Positions 6,024-13,803 of a DNA stretch of 64,000 bases are shown in pieces (position 1 is the first letter of the stretch; each line of letters opens with the position of its first letter). The stretch is taken from positions 186,001 to 250,000 of the forward strand of contig JFLW01000003.1 in NCBI GenBank assembly GCA_000635495.1, written 5' to 3'. A program made the position numbers and the translations under genes. The notes under the pieces were generated by a model. It saw only the letters and a program-made list of their open reading frames with translations. It was not told the origin of the DNA and ran no database searches. The DNA is from Prochlorococcus sp. scB243_495K23 (GTDB taxonomy: Bacteria; Cyanobacteriota; Cyanobacteriia; PCC-6307; Cyanobiaceae).

Positions 6024-6315
6024 CTTTTGAAAGAAACAAGGATTCGAATACAGGGAAAATAATTGTTTATATAATTAAAAAAACTAGGAATTTTCCGTTT
6101 ATATTTCTGATCAGATCTCTTATGGAGATTCGAATAATATAACTAGAATTTGCTTTATATGTTTAGTATCTGGAGTATTAACTTGTATATTTAATAGAAA
6201 TTTTATATTTGACAAATTAAAAATATTTTTGGTAATCATTTAAGAAATTATTATATCGTTCAGTAAAGGAATTTTTGAAAATTTTGTTGTCTAAAAAATT
6301 TTTAGCTCTAATAAA
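6024..6315. other. Intergenic stretch without a recognised gene
   Basis: Only very short frames. The word ATTCGAAT occurs twice (6042-6049 and 6128-6135). It superficially recalls a tRNA T-loop but has no supporting stems. The promoter for the Zn-finger gene is expected here. Confidence 0.3.
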
Positions 6316-6441
6316 TCATCCAGCCTTTTTGAGGTTTTTTACTAAAAAATCATTTTCATTAGTAAGAACTTTGAGCTTAGATTTTTCCACCTCTTTTTTG
6401 GTTTCGAGATTTAAATCCTTTTTTGTCTCATTTAGATTCAT
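6316..6441 (-). CDS. 41-residue Lys/Glu-rich hypothetical protein
   Basis: ATG at 6439-6441, TGA at 6316-6318. MNLNETKKDLNLETKKEVEKSKLKVLTNENDFLVKNLKKAG is all polar and probably helical. It resembles the C-terminal part of the 57-residue protein at 2333-2506. The plus strand carries a frame here with a hydrophobic, Phe/Ser-rich translation, which is what an antisense of a Lys/Glu-rich gene looks like, so I take the minus strand as coding. Confidence 0.5.
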   Translation of the reverse strand: MNLNETKKDLNLETKKEVEKSKLKVLTNENDFLVKNLKKAG

Positions 6442-6727
6442 AAGATTTGTTCTTAAAATTGTTTAAAAGACGATTCAAATCATAGTGATCCCAAAAAAAA
6501 TTTGTGGATAGTTTTTTCTTAAAAGAAGATAATATTTTATTTTGCACATAGAAATTCAAATTTAATCAACATATTGTGGAAAAGCCTGTTGAAAAACGGT
6601 TAAAAAGTGGATAACTCTTCGGGAGCATTATCAAAACAAGCTTTTCTGGAAAAATTTTTAAGTATTAATACTTCTTCAAAAAAAATAAAATATAGTTTAA
6701 AAAGTAACATAATCTCTTGTTATAACT
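6442..6727. other. Intergenic stretch with three DnaA-box-like words
   Basis: TGTGGATAG (6503-6511), TGTGGAAAA (6576-6584) and AGTGGATAA (6606-6614) all lie on the plus strand. Each is within one mismatch of TGTGGATAA or fits the relaxed TGTGNAWAA. A 14-bp palindrome, AAGTATTAATACTT, lies at 6660-6673. No gene supported. Confidence 0.35.
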
Positions 6728-6826
6728 ATGGGATCATTACTTTTTAAAAAAGATAAATTTTCCATACCAGAAACTCATGTTGATAAAAAATTCAAAAAGT
6801 TTTTTCTTTATGATGTATCAAATTGA
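6728..6826 (+). CDS. Doubtful 32-residue frame
   Basis: ATG 6728 to TGA 6826 encodes MGSLLFKKDKFSIPETHVDKKF..., a polar basic peptide. No ribosome binding site or family was recognised. It is listed because the amino acid composition is protein-like and no other gene covers this stretch. Confidence 0.25.
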   Translation: MGSLLFKKDKFSIPETHVDKKFKKFFLYDVSN

Positions 6827-6974
6827 AAATTAAAGTGAAGAAAAATCAATCTAAACTTGAAATTTTTAATTTTTGTCATAGATGATTAAAAAATTTTTAA
6901 TTCGGTTTTCTCTATGGCAACAATTCCCAAACGCAAGATTAATCAAATAGGTTTGTATGAGTTAAATATTTAAA

Positions 6975-7211
6975 ATGACAGAAGAAAAAAAGGATTCAAA
7001 AAAATGTTCTGGAAAGAAAAACATTATGTTTGCCTATGGTTTTATACAACTTGGTTCTAGTTTCGTATCGGCAATAGCTTTAGCTGCAATCGCTTTTGGA
7101 TTCTGTTCAGTAAAAAAGGAATCTAAACTTTTTAATAAATGTGTTGCAGAAATAATTGAAGATGGTGGCACCAATTCTGAGGCCGTAAGGTATTGCAATG
7201 GGGGCAATTAA
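6975..7211 (+). CDS. Hypothetical single-span membrane protein
   Basis: 78 residues. A basic N-terminus (MTEEKKDSKKCSGKKN) leads into a hydrophobic helix at about 22-46 (GFIQLGSSFVSAIALAAIAFGFCSV). The C-terminal part is outside or lumenal and contains two Cys (NKCVAEII...VRYCNGGN) that could form a disulfide. The NKCV....G......A...C arrangement resembles small exported picocyanobacterial proteins. Function unknown. The next gene starts 21 bases downstream. Confidence 0.6.
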   Translation: MTEEKKDSKKCSGKKNIMFAYGFIQLGSSFVSAIALAAIAFGFCSVKKESKLFNKCVAEIIEDGGTNSEAVRYCNGGN

Positions 7212-7232
7212 CCACCCTCTCAGATTAATTAA

Positions 7233-7475
7233 ATGGATTCAACTTGTGATTTGATTATTGATGCTTTAAAAGAAGAGCCAATTGGAGAAACTTATCATTT
7301 TATTTGGTTCATAACAGATATTGGCATTGTTGCCCTATTTAAAAGAGAGGAAAACTTTGAAACTTATATCTCGAATGTGGAAATTGAGGCAAATAAAATT
7401 GCTTTGGATATAACCAAAGAAGAGAAAGAGTACCTCAAAATAAAGGAGAGACAGCTTTTCTTGTTTTATTCATAA
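7233..7475 (+). CDS. Hypothetical 80-residue soluble protein
   Basis: The acidic protein starts with MDSTCDLIIDALKEEPIGETYHF. Alternating beta and helix patterns (HFIWFITDIGIVALFKRE, then an ITKEEKEYLKIKERQ helix) suggest a small folded domain. It lies downstream of the membrane protein at 6975 and may be cotranscribed. No family recognised. Confidence 0.5.
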   Translation: MDSTCDLIIDALKEEPIGETYHFIWFITDIGIVALFKREENFETYISNVEIEANKIALDITKEEKEYLKIKERQLFLFYS

Positions 7476-7495
7476 TATAGGTTTTAGTTCTTGAT

Positions 7496-7690
7496 TTAGT
7501 AAGATGGCTCAAGGTTAAAGGCGGGTTCCATAATATTATTTTCGCTAATTAATTCGTAGGTTAGCTCTTTATTTAGGGCATTTATATAAGATGTATAAAG
7601 TTTTCCCCAAACAAATTCAAATTCATCTTTACTTAAATTCTTGAAAAGAATTTCTCCTTTGAAGTAAATGTGATAAGAATCATTCATCAT
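7496..7690 (-). CDS. Hypothetical 64-residue protein
   Basis: Reads M(M)NDSYHIYFKGEILFKNLSKDEFEFVWGKLYTSYI..., a beta-beta-helix pattern with a predicted small fold. The arrangement YxIYFKGxxLFxNLxxxEFxxVW is reminiscent of small picocyanobacterial conserved proteins. Function unknown. It converges with 7233-7475. Confidence 0.55.
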   Translation of the reverse strand: MMNDSYHIYFKGEILFKNLSKDEFEFVWGKLYTSYINALNKELTYELISENNIMEPAFNLEPSY

Positions 7691-7783
7691 GGAAAATTAA
7701 TCTTATCCTTTTTAACGCAATGGAATATGTATGTAGTATTAGGTGCTACTAAAAAGAAATTTATATTTGGATGTCAATGAGTT

Positions 7784-8095
7784 TTAGACTATCCGTGTAT
7801 TCATTTTTTGTTTTTTGAATAATCCGACTGTCTCATCAAGATCCATGCACGGCTGAATACTTATATCCATTAACCTTCTCCAGGGATGCCATTGCTTCCA
7901 AATTGTCTCAAGAGAATCTGCACTCACTACAGAATGTCCAATCCCATTTTGAACCATAAAAATCCAAGAATGAACCTCATAGTTTTCAGGTCTGTTTTGG
8001 GGACCACCTGATTCATACCAATTAATTAGCATTTCTGCCCCTTCTTCTTGATCCTCGCCATCAGTAAATTCGTAGGAAATCAAATACCTTTGCAT
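7784..8095 (-). CDS. DUF3303-family protein
   Basis: 103 residues. It begins MQRYLISYEFTDGEDQEEGAEMLINWYESGG, continues with SWIFMVQNGIGHSVVSADS near residues 44-62, then W...W...MDISIQPCMDLDE near residues 68-88. This order (strand, helix, strand with Gly, Trp-rich helix, strand ending in an acidic turn) fits the small DUF3303 family, a ferredoxin-like fold in cyanobacteria and other bacteria with no known reaction. A second, diverged member lies at 11052-11372. Confidence 0.65.
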   Translation of the reverse strand: MQRYLISYEFTDGEDQEEGAEMLINWYESGGPQNRPENYEVHSWIFMVQNGIGHSVVSADSLETIWKQWHPWRRLMDISIQPCMDLDETVGLFKKQKMNTRIV

Positions 8096-8196
8096 ATAGA
8101 TTATTATTAAAATCTCTAAACTATTTTAACTCTAGATTTAGATATTGCCTCCCAATTTAATTAATGCTATCAAGTTTATAGAAGTGATTGTTTTAA

Positions 8197-8301
8197 ATGA
8201 CTGAAAAATTTTGGAAAATTAAAAAGAATATTTTGACTAATTTATCTTTTATAAATAAAACAATCTTGAAGTATTTTCAAAACCATGATCTGTTCGTATA
8301 G
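8197..8301 (+). CDS. Doubtful 34-residue frame
   Basis: ATG 8197 to TAG 8301 gives MTEKFWKIKKNILTNLSFINKT..., a basic peptide. No ribosome binding site, family or neighbour relation supports it. Confidence 0.25.
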   Translation: MTEKFWKIKKNILTNLSFINKTILKYFQNHDLFV

Positions 8302-8369
8302 CTCCAGTTAACAGATAAAATTTGATACTTTTTAAAATACCTTAAATTAGTTACCATATTTGTACTGTT

Positions 8370-8762
8370 TTGATACCAATGATAAATAAAAAGGATAGTA
8401 GTGATCCAATTGATAATTTAGAGTATGAAAAAGTTCTAGAAGAAGAAATAATTAATTCGTACGAAAGTAAATTTCAAAAAGATACTGAAGAAGATAGTAA
8501 AAAGATTAAATTTTACAGACTTAAAAGAACTCCATTAGAAATATTAAATAGGTCATTTTTCTTTTTCTTTATTGGAAGTTTTCTTTTCTCTTTGTTTTTA
8601 GCTTATTCAGAAAGTAAGTTATGGTTCATTCTTTATGTAATAAGTGCATTGTCATGTGTTTTTTATACTCCAAATAGAAAAGCACTTAAAGAATTAATAG
8701 CAGCTTGGCCAAATATAGAGGATCTCATAAAAGGGAGGAGTTTGTGGAGAAAAGGCAAGTAA
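8370..8762 (+). CDS. Hypothetical two-span membrane protein
   Basis: 130 residues. The N-terminal 60 residues are acidic and soluble. Two membrane helices follow at about 63-84 (FFFFFIGSFLFSLFLAYSES) and 86-101 (LWFILYVISALSCVFYTP), and a basic C-terminal tail of about 28 residues ends in GRSLWRKGK. The first residues may be trimmed, since MIPM offers two starts. It is followed after 7 bases by two overlapping small genes, forming a likely three-gene unit. Function unknown. Confidence 0.6.
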   Translation: MIPMINKKDSSDPIDNLEYEKVLEEEIINSYESKFQKDTEEDSKKIKFYRLKRTPLEILNRSFFFFFIGSFLFSLFLAYSESKLWFILYVISALSCVFYTPNRKALKELIAAWPNIEDLIKGRSLWRKGK

Positions 8763-8769
8763 ATAGATT

Positions 8770-8862
8770 ATGAAACCTTTAAATTCATTTAAAAAGTGGT
8801 TGTTAAATATTCTTGTGCCATACATAGAGGGCACCAACAAGAAAAAAGAGGATAAAAAATGA
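8770..8862 (+). CDS. 30-residue basic microprotein
   Basis: MKPLNSFKKWLLNILVPYIEGT then a Lys-rich end. It is amphipathic and could bind a membrane surface. Its TGA overlaps the next ATG in an ATGA arrangement (8859-8862), which suggests translational coupling and supports both frames. Function unknown. Confidence 0.5.
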   Translation: MKPLNSFKKWLLNILVPYIEGTNKKKEDKK

Positions 8863-8996
8863 GTTTAATAAAGGTTGGAATTATTGTTGAAATATCTTTG
8901 TTTGTTGGAGTTTTTTTATGGGTTAGGAAATTAAATAGAAAACAATCAAGGCAACCATCTCTATCAAAAAAAACAATAAAAAATCTCAAATTTTAG
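8859..8996 (+). CDS. 45-residue single-span membrane microprotein
   Basis: MSLIKVGIIVEISLFVGVFLWV is a membrane helix followed by a strongly basic tail (RKLNRKQSRQPSLSKKTIKNLKF), the positive-inside pattern of a cytosolic C-terminus. It is translationally coupled to the preceding gene by the ATGA overlap. No family recognised. Confidence 0.5.
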   Translation: MSLIKVGIIVEISLFVGVFLWVRKLNRKQSRQPSLSKKTIKNLKF

Positions 8997-9078
8997 AATT
9001 TTGATCACAAAATAAGGAATCTTTATAAAGAGATCAAATTTATGGGAAAATTCTTTACTTTTTTCTCTCACTTTGTAT

Positions 9079-9471
9079 ATGAAATCGGTTAGAACATCTA
9101 CATCGTTATTAAAAAATATGGTTTCTTCCATCCAAGGTCTTGCTCCAATAACTAATCCATTAAATAGTGTCTTAGTAGAAAAGAAACTAATAAATGTTGA
9201 TCAAAAGTTTATTCAACTTGTTTCTCTGGCAGAAGGTCTACCTCGTACAGAAGTTATTGAAAGTGGTAGAAATTATTGGAGGGGTGTTTGTAGAAGCTTA
9301 ATTTTTAGATTTCCAGATGACCTCGAAATTTTAAAGCTTGATGTGAGAAGTTATGTAGATAGATCTAAAGGAATTATTCAGATAAGATCTGCAGCAAGAT
9401 TAGGGCAATCAGATTTAGGTGTGAATCTAAGAAGAGTGGAACACTTGTTTAATCAATTAGAGAAATTTTAA
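9079..9471 (+). CDS. DUF1499-family protein
   Basis: 130 residues from ATG 9079 (TTG 9073 is an alternative). The C-terminal half reads SLIFRFPDDLEIL, VDRSKGIIQIRSAARLGQSDLGVNLRRVEHLF. The R-S-A-x-R-x-G-x-S-D-x-G-V-N-x-x-R-V-E signature is diagnostic of DUF1499, a small family in cyanobacteria, plants and proteobacteria with no established reaction. In plastid relatives it is targeted to the organelle. No signal peptide is seen with this start. Confidence 0.8.
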   Translation: MKSVRTSTSLLKNMVSSIQGLAPITNPLNSVLVEKKLINVDQKFIQLVSLAEGLPRTEVIESGRNYWRGVCRSLIFRFPDDLEILKLDVRSYVDRSKGIIQIRSAARLGQSDLGVNLRRVEHLFNQLEKF

Positions 9472-9548
9472 TTAATCTATTTTTTATAAATTTAAGGTTT
9501 TTTTTACCAAATAGTTGTGCTTTAATTCATAAGAATATTTGAATTGCC

Positions 9549-9680
9549 ATGGTGAAGATAATTTTAGTTGGAATTATTGTCGCGCTTGTATATTCTCAAC
9601 CTGACCTCCGTCTTACAGTCGCTGATTGGTTAAAAGCAGCTTCTGATTTTCTTATTGAATCAGTACAAGTAAAACCATAA
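9549..9680 (+). CDS. 43-residue conserved-looking microprotein
   Basis: ATG 9549 to TAA 9680. MVKIILVGIIVALVYSQPDLRLTVADWLKAASDFLIES... has a short N-terminal hydrophobic helix (residues 3-15) and an amphipathic helix. The VY.QP.LR..VAD.L+..+D+L pattern looks like a small protein I have seen across marine picocyanobacteria, with no function assigned. Confidence 0.6.
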   Translation: MVKIILVGIIVALVYSQPDLRLTVADWLKAASDFLIESVQVKP

Positions 9681-9863
9681 ATTAATTTTTAATCAAGCAT
9701 TAAATAAGACCTGAGACAGTAATCATTTGTTTAATGCATACAGTTACGAAAATAAATATTATTATCCTGCTTAATATGTATTTCACTTAATCAAATAAAT
9801 AGTTTTAGGAACATAATAGAAAATTTTTTTGAAATTTTTGAATAGTTAACGATAATAAGGGAT
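9681..9863. other. AT-rich intergenic region
   Basis: No gene or clear signal seen. It presumably contains the promoter of the potassium channel gene. Confidence 0.3.
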
Positions 9864-10919
9864 ATGAAGCTTAGATTATTTGAGTTCTATTTTATTAAAG
9901 ACTATTTAAGGCCTTGGTTTGGTCTTATTTATTCTTTATTCTTTCTGTTTTTTTTAGGTGCAATTGGCTATCGAATAACAGAGGGCTGGGAATGGAGTGA
10001 TTGCTTATGGATGGTTCTGATCACAATTACCACTATTGGTTTTGGAGAAGTTCAACCTTTAAGTCCTGAAGGCAGGATCGTAACTGTTTTAGTAATCGTA
10101 GGCGGATTGATCTTTATTCAATTTACCTTTCAAAAAGCTGTTAGATTATTCGAATCCGGCTATTTTCAAAGAGTAAACGAATTACGTTTTAAAAGACTTC
10201 TTAGAAAAATGGAAAATCATGTAATTTTGTGCGGATATGGGAGGGTTGGTCAGGAAATATCTAACCAAATAAAAACGCAAAATATTCCAATTATTGTTGT
10301 TGAGAGTGATGAAGATAGAAAAAAGATTGCTGAAGAAAATGGTTTAGAAGTGCTTTGTGCTGATGCGACTCTTGATGAGACTTTAAAACTGGCAGGGTTA
10401 GAAAAATGTAAGAGTTTGGTTGTTACTTTGCCTAATGACGCTGCAAATTTATATGTGGTTTTAAGTGCTAAGGGGATAAGAAGTTCGATAAGAGTAATAG
10501 CAAGAGCAGGAACTGAAGAAGCCGCAAGTAAGTTGAGATTAGCCGGGGCAAGTATAGTTGTAAGCCCTTATATAGCTGCAGGAAGAGCAATGGCCTCAAT
10601 GGCTTTAAGACCAATAGCCATTGATTTTCTAGATCTTTTAGCAGGAAGTGAATGTGAAATTGAAGAATTTGAATTAAGTAATGATATTAGTCTTTTTGAA
10701 ACTGCGGAGAAAAGATCACTTTCTGAACTTGGAATAGGCAAAAAGAGTGGTGCAAAAATATTAGCCATTAAAGAAAACGAAAAGTTGTTTACTAATCCTG
10801 GAGGTAATTTCATACTTCAACCAGGTCAGGTATTAATAGCCTTTGGTAGTAAAGAACAGCTAAATATTTTGAACGGATTATTAGGAAATCTTGTCGTAGC
10901 AGTAGAGCTATTAAAGTAG
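9864..10919 (+). CDS. Two-helix potassium channel with RCK (TrkA-N/TrkA-C) domains
   Basis: 351 residues in the inner membrane. Helix 1 spans about 16-38. The pore follows with selectivity filter TTIGFGE (about residues 59-65), the bacterial K+ channel signature with GFG in place of GYG. Helix 2 covers about 73-92 (VTVLVIVGGLIFIQFTF). A Rossmann RCK domain starts at HVILCGYGRVGQEI near 117-130, with nucleotide-binding Gly residues and an acidic VESDED end of strand 2. TrkA-C-like sequence fills the last 80 residues. Channels of this MthK/GsuK-like design are gated by ligands on the RCK ring. The gene stands alone on the plus strand. Confidence 0.9.
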   Translation: MKLRLFEFYFIKDYLRPWFGLIYSLFFLFFLGAIGYRITEGWEWSDCLWMVLITITTIGFGEVQPLSPEGRIVTVLVIVGGLIFIQFTFQKAVRLFESGYFQRVNELRFKRLLRKMENHVILCGYGRVGQEISNQIKTQNIPIIVVESDEDRKKIAEENGLEVLCADATLDETLKLAGLEKCKSLVVTLPNDAANLYVVLSAKGIRSSIRVIARAGTEEAASKLRLAGASIVVSPYIAAGRAMASMALRPIAIDFLDLLAGSECEIEEFELSNDISLFETAEKRSLSELGIGKKSGAKILAIKENEKLFTNPGGNFILQPGQVLIAFGSKEQLNILNGLLGNLVVAVELLK

Positions 10920-10952
10920 ATAGATCAAGATTCAGAATTAATTGCTAATACG

Positions 10953-10988
10953 ATTGAAAGTCGATCTAAATCTAAATCTAAATTTAAA
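10953..10988. repeat. Short repeat word plus TCTAAA tandem repeat
   Basis: ATTGAAAGTCGATCTA (10953-10968) is a one-mismatch relative of the ATTGACAGTCGATCTA word found at 11381. It runs directly into three TCTAAA hexamers and a TTTAAA. It lies between the potassium channel and the DUF3303-like gene. Confidence 0.5.
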
Positions 10989-11051
10989 GATAAATTAAAT
11001 GCTTTTTAAATTATCGTTTTTAGATTGAAATTATACTATCCAATTTTAGTT

Positions 11052-11372
11052 ATGGCCTACTATCACGTTCATGGATTAATTCCTGATGGAATTTCTCAAG
11101 CTGAAGGTTACAAAATGTTTGAGCAATATATTGCTTCCGGTGCACCAATGGATAACTTTGAAGGATTTGAATTGATAAGTAGACTTCATGCTCCTGAAAC
11201 CGGAGAAGTTTTTGTGACTTTCAAAGCTGATAATCACTTGGCAATATCTGAACATTTCGGAGTGTGGAGAGCAAAATTTGGCCTCGAATGGAACATAACT
11301 GCTGTTCTAAATGATGAAGAAGTCATTCAAAGAAATAAGCAGGTTGCGGATGCTGTTGCTGCGATGGGATAA
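11052..11372 (+). CDS. DUF3303-like protein, second copy
   Basis: 106 residues from ATG 11052, chosen over an upstream TTG because MAYYHVHG begins the predicted first strand. The order DGISQAEGYKMFEQYIASGAP, ELISRLHAPETGEVFVTFKAD, FGVWRAKFGLEWNITAVLNDEE parallels the protein at 7784-8095 (DG..Q.EG..M...Y.SG.P, then ..V..AD, then W, then DE). It is probably a small ferredoxin-like domain of unknown role. It is flanked on both sides by the ATTGACAGTC-type repeat. Confidence 0.65.
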   Translation: MAYYHVHGLIPDGISQAEGYKMFEQYIASGAPMDNFEGFELISRLHAPETGEVFVTFKADNHLAISEHFGVWRAKFGLEWNITAVLNDEEVIQRNKQVADAVAAMG

Positions 11373-11380
11373 TTTAATTG

Positions 11381-11396
11381 ATTGACAGTCGATCTA
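11381..11396. repeat. ATTGACAGTC-type intergenic repeat
   Basis: ATTGACAGTCGATCTA. It is shared with 10953 (one mismatch), 11731 (one mismatch) and partly with 864-873. The core ATTGAC-A-GTCAAT is an interrupted palindrome in the 11731 copy. Confidence 0.5.
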
Positions 11397-11419
11397 CATT
11401 ATTTGCATTTAGCTACTTC

Positions 11420-11677
11420 TCAACCTCTTTGAGTTCCTCTCAATAATTCTCGTAATTTTAACCTAATACTAAAAATGAAATCAGGTTCAGAAAACCAACT
11501 ATCTTTATCTGTTGTTTCTACAGTTTCGTTTAAAAATTTAGCGGAAGAAGTCAAAGAATTTGCAATAATTACTTTTGATTTTGGACTTGAGTAAATAAAT
11601 CCAATAATTAACACAATTAAAAATATAGACCCTCTAATTTTAAGTGATTTAATAAATTCTTTTTTTAAGTAACCCAA
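11420..11677 (-). CDS. Hypothetical membrane-anchored protein
   Basis: 85 residues. A basic N-terminus (MGYLKKEFIKSLKIRG) precedes one membrane helix at about 17-30 (SIFLIVLIIGFIYSS). The remaining 50 residues are soluble, ending in a basic LRELLRGTQRG. Probably an inner-membrane protein with a periplasmic or lumenal domain. Function unknown. Confidence 0.5.
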   Translation of the reverse strand: MGYLKKEFIKSLKIRGSIFLIVLIIGFIYSSPKSKVIIANSLTSSAKFLNETVETTDKDSWFSEPDFIFSIRLKLRELLRGTQRG

Positions 11678-11730
11678 AATAATTTAAAAATTAAATTAAT
11701 TTTAGGAGTTAATATTTAAAGACAGATTAA

Positions 11731-11746
11731 ATTGACAGTCAATCTA
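11731..11746. repeat. ATTGACAGTC-type repeat, palindromic copy
   Basis: ATTGACAGTCAATCTA. The first 13 bases are a perfect palindrome with a single central base (ATTGAC A GTCAAT). It lies about 30 bases before the small gene at 11775. Confidence 0.5.
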
Positions 11747-11774
11747 AAATAAAAAAAGTAATAAGTTTTTAAAA

Positions 11775-11942
11775 ATGAGTAAATTTTCCTCTCAGGAAAT
11801 AGAAAGTCAATATAACTTAATAAAAACGCTTTTATCTGATCCTGAAAAGTATAAAGATTCTTTAGATGCAATTAAAAAAGATATTGCTTATATGCCACTA
11901 GAACTAAAGAAAAAACTTGAAGAAGAGAATATTACTTTATAA
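11775..11942 (+). CDS. 55-residue hypothetical soluble protein
   Basis: ATG 11775 to TAA 11942. MSKFSSQEIESQYNLIKTLLSDPEKYKDSLDAIKKDIAYMP... is all-helical and charged. It overlaps the 3' end of the convergent ACR3 gene by 11 bases. No family recognised. Confidence 0.5.
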   Translation: MSKFSSQEIESQYNLIKTLLSDPEKYKDSLDAIKKDIAYMPLELKKKLEEENITL

Positions 11943-12942
11943 ATAATATTTTGGAAGACTTAGAAATATTTACTAAATAAAGCATCAAAGGAACTTCTAC
12001 TAGTACCCCAACTATGGTGGCTAAAGCAGCTCCTGAATTAATCCCAAAAAGAGTTATCGATACAGCTACTGCAAGTTCAAAAAAGTTTGAAGCGGCTATC
12101 ATCGAGCCTGGACAGGAAATAGAATACTTTTGCCTAAAAAACTTCATTGAAAAAGCAGTTAAATAAAAAATAAAAAGAGTTTGTATTATTAATGGAATTG
12201 AAATTAAGATTATATGAATAGGATTTTGTAATATAGATTTTGATTGAACAAAGAATAATAAAAAGACTGTAAGAATTAAAAAAAATAACGAATAATTTTT
12301 ACTTTTATTCAAAATACTTTTTATTCTTTTTTCGCTATTGATTTTATTTTTTAAAAATATTGCTAGAAAAAGTGGTACCAAAATAAAGATTATTACAGAA
12401 CCGAAAACAGTATCTAACGGGATATCTATACTGTTAAATCCTAAAAGAATTTTTGACAATAATGGAAAGGCTAAAATTAATATTAGATCATTAATAGCTA
12501 CTTGTATTAAAGTAAATAAAGGATCGCCTTTAGCAAGATTACTCCAGACAAAAACCATTGCTGTACATGGCGCTATTCCTAATAGAATCATTCCAGAAAT
12601 ATATTCTTTGGCAAGTACAGGATCTATCAAATTACCATATAAAAAATATAAAAAAGAGGCTGCAATGATTGCCATTGAAACTGGTTTTATTAACCAATTA
12701 ATAAAAAGGACAATAGAAAATCCTTTAATCTTATATTTCAAATTTATTATTGACTTGAAATCTATTGATAACATCATTGGAAAAATCATTCCCCAGATAA
12801 GAATTGCTATTGGAAGATTTATTCTTGAGAGTTCTAATCTGCCTATAAATTGAGATAAATTAGGAAATAAATAACCGGATAAAGATCCAATACACATTGC
12901 TAAGAAAACCCAAACACTTAGATATCTATCAGAAAATCGCAT
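11932..12942 (-). CDS. acr3: ACR3-family arsenite efflux permease
   Basis: 336 residues with about ten membrane helices, the size and topology of the bile acid/arsenite/riboflavin transporter superfamily. The signature LLGIAPCTAMVFVW (about residues 121-134) contains the Cys conserved in ACR3 arsenite exporters; the following NLAKGDP and IN-DL stretches also fit. ACR3 expels As(III) using membrane potential. The gene lies 45 bases downstream of the second phnE and may be the last gene of the phnDCEE transcript. It would deal with arsenic that enters with phosphate or phosphonate. No arsC reductase is present in this window. Confidence 0.88.
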   Translation of the reverse strand: MRFSDRYLSVWVFLAMCIGSLSGYLFPNLSQFIGRLELSRINLPIAILIWGMIFPMMLSIDFKSIINLKYKIKGFSIVLFINWLIKPVSMAIIAASFLYFLYGNLIDPVLAKEYISGMILLGIAPCTAMVFVWSNLAKGDPLFTLIQVAINDLILILAFPLLSKILLGFNSIDIPLDTVFGSVIIFILVPLFLAIFLKNKINSEKRIKSILNKSKNYSLFFLILTVFLLFFVQSKSILQNPIHIILISIPLIIQTLFIFYLTAFSMKFFRQKYSISCPGSMIAASNFFELAVAVSITLFGINSGAALATIVGVLVEVPLMLYLVNISKSSKILFIK

Positions 12943-12987
12943 TTAATTTATCTTTACTTAACTATTCATACTAGTATTTAATTTAGT

Positions 12988-13803
12988 CTAAATAATAGCC
13001 TTTCTTATTTTTGCTGTAATCCATTCACTAAAAACAACCGCTACTACTATTACTAATAAAATAACTGATACCTTAGCCCAAGCTAAGTCTCCTATTTGAG
13101 CATCTAATTCTATCCCTATACCTCCTGCTCCAACTAATCCAACAACAGTTGCTTCTCTAATGTTTATATCCCACCTATAGATAGAAATACTTGTAAATGC
13201 TGGGAGAATTTGAGGCACTATGCCAAAGGTCATAATTTGTGCTTTATTAGCCCCTGTTGCCTCAATAGCTTCAATTTGGTTTTCATCAATTTCCTCTATA
13301 GCTTCATAGAGTAATTTTCCACAAAATCCTATAGATCTTAATCCGATAGCAATTATGCCAGCCAAGACTCCAGGACCGACAACTGCAACCAGAAGTAATG
13401 CCCAGATTACTGAATTAATTGATCTGCTTGAAACTATGCAAAATAAGGCTAAAGGTCTTATAAATTTTTTACTCGGAGTAGTATTGTTTGCGGATAAAAA
13501 AGCTAATGGGATTGCAATTAAGGTTCCAATCGTTGTACCAATAGTCGCGATATTTAAAGTATCCCATATAGGTTTTATTAAAGTATAGAAATAATTAGTT
13601 TCTGGAGGAATCATCCTACCTAAAAGATCTAAAGCCTCATTATGTGAATCAAAAACATAAAACCAGATTGTATTACTACTAATCAAACCGAAACATAGGC
13701 TAAAAATTAAAGTTCCTAAAAACCAACAAAGCCAGTTTAGTAAATCTCTTTTTCGATCAAATTTTTTCCAGGTTTTGTAATCCTTTTGTTTTATAATTGG
13801 CAT
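12988..13803 (-). CDS. phnE: Phosphonate/phosphite ABC transporter permease (second PhnE)
   Basis: 271 residues, inner-membrane permease of the PhnE/PtxC family. A soluble N-terminus of about 20 residues is followed by six hydrophobic segments. The ABC-coupling EAA loop is visible as EIDENQIEAIEATGANKAQIMTFGIVPQ near residues 170-200, and the conserved INIREATVVGLVGAGGIG near 211-228. It overlaps the stop/start of the first phnE by one base. With its paralogue it should form the heterodimeric channel of the importer. Confidence 0.93.
   Translation of the reverse strand: MPIIKQKDYKTWKKFDRKRDLLNWLCWFLGTLIFSLCFGLISSNTIWFYVFDSHNEALDLLGRMIPPETNYFYTLIKPIWDTLNIATIGTTIGTLIAIPLAFLSANNTTPSKKFIRPLALFCIVSSRSINSVIWALLLVAVVGPGVLAGIIAIGLRSIGFCGKLLYEAIEEIDENQIEAIEATGANKAQIMTFGIVPQILPAFTSISIYRWDINIREATVVGLVGAGGIGIELDAQIGDLAWAKVSVILLVIVVAVVFSEWITAKIRKAII

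Noticed and set aside
6042-6135. Two ATTCGAAT words that look like a tRNA T-loop
   Set aside because: No 5-bp T-stem, acceptor stem or anticodon arm could be paired around either copy, so they are not tRNA genes or fragments.
6275-6466. Plus-strand 63-residue Phe/Ser/Leu-rich frame
   Set aside because: It is the complement of a Lys/Glu-rich minus-strand gene (6316-6441); the hydrophobic, Arg/Phe-rich translation is a typical antisense artefact.
9042-9092. Short frame MGKFFTFFSHFVYEIG just before the DUF1499 gene
   Set aside because: Only 16 codons, in a different frame, with no ribosome binding site. I considered a frameshifted N-terminus but DUF1499 does not need it.
12338-12853. Plus-strand 171-residue frame inside acr3
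   Set aside because: Antisense shadow. The minus-strand product has clear ACR3 motifs and membrane helices.
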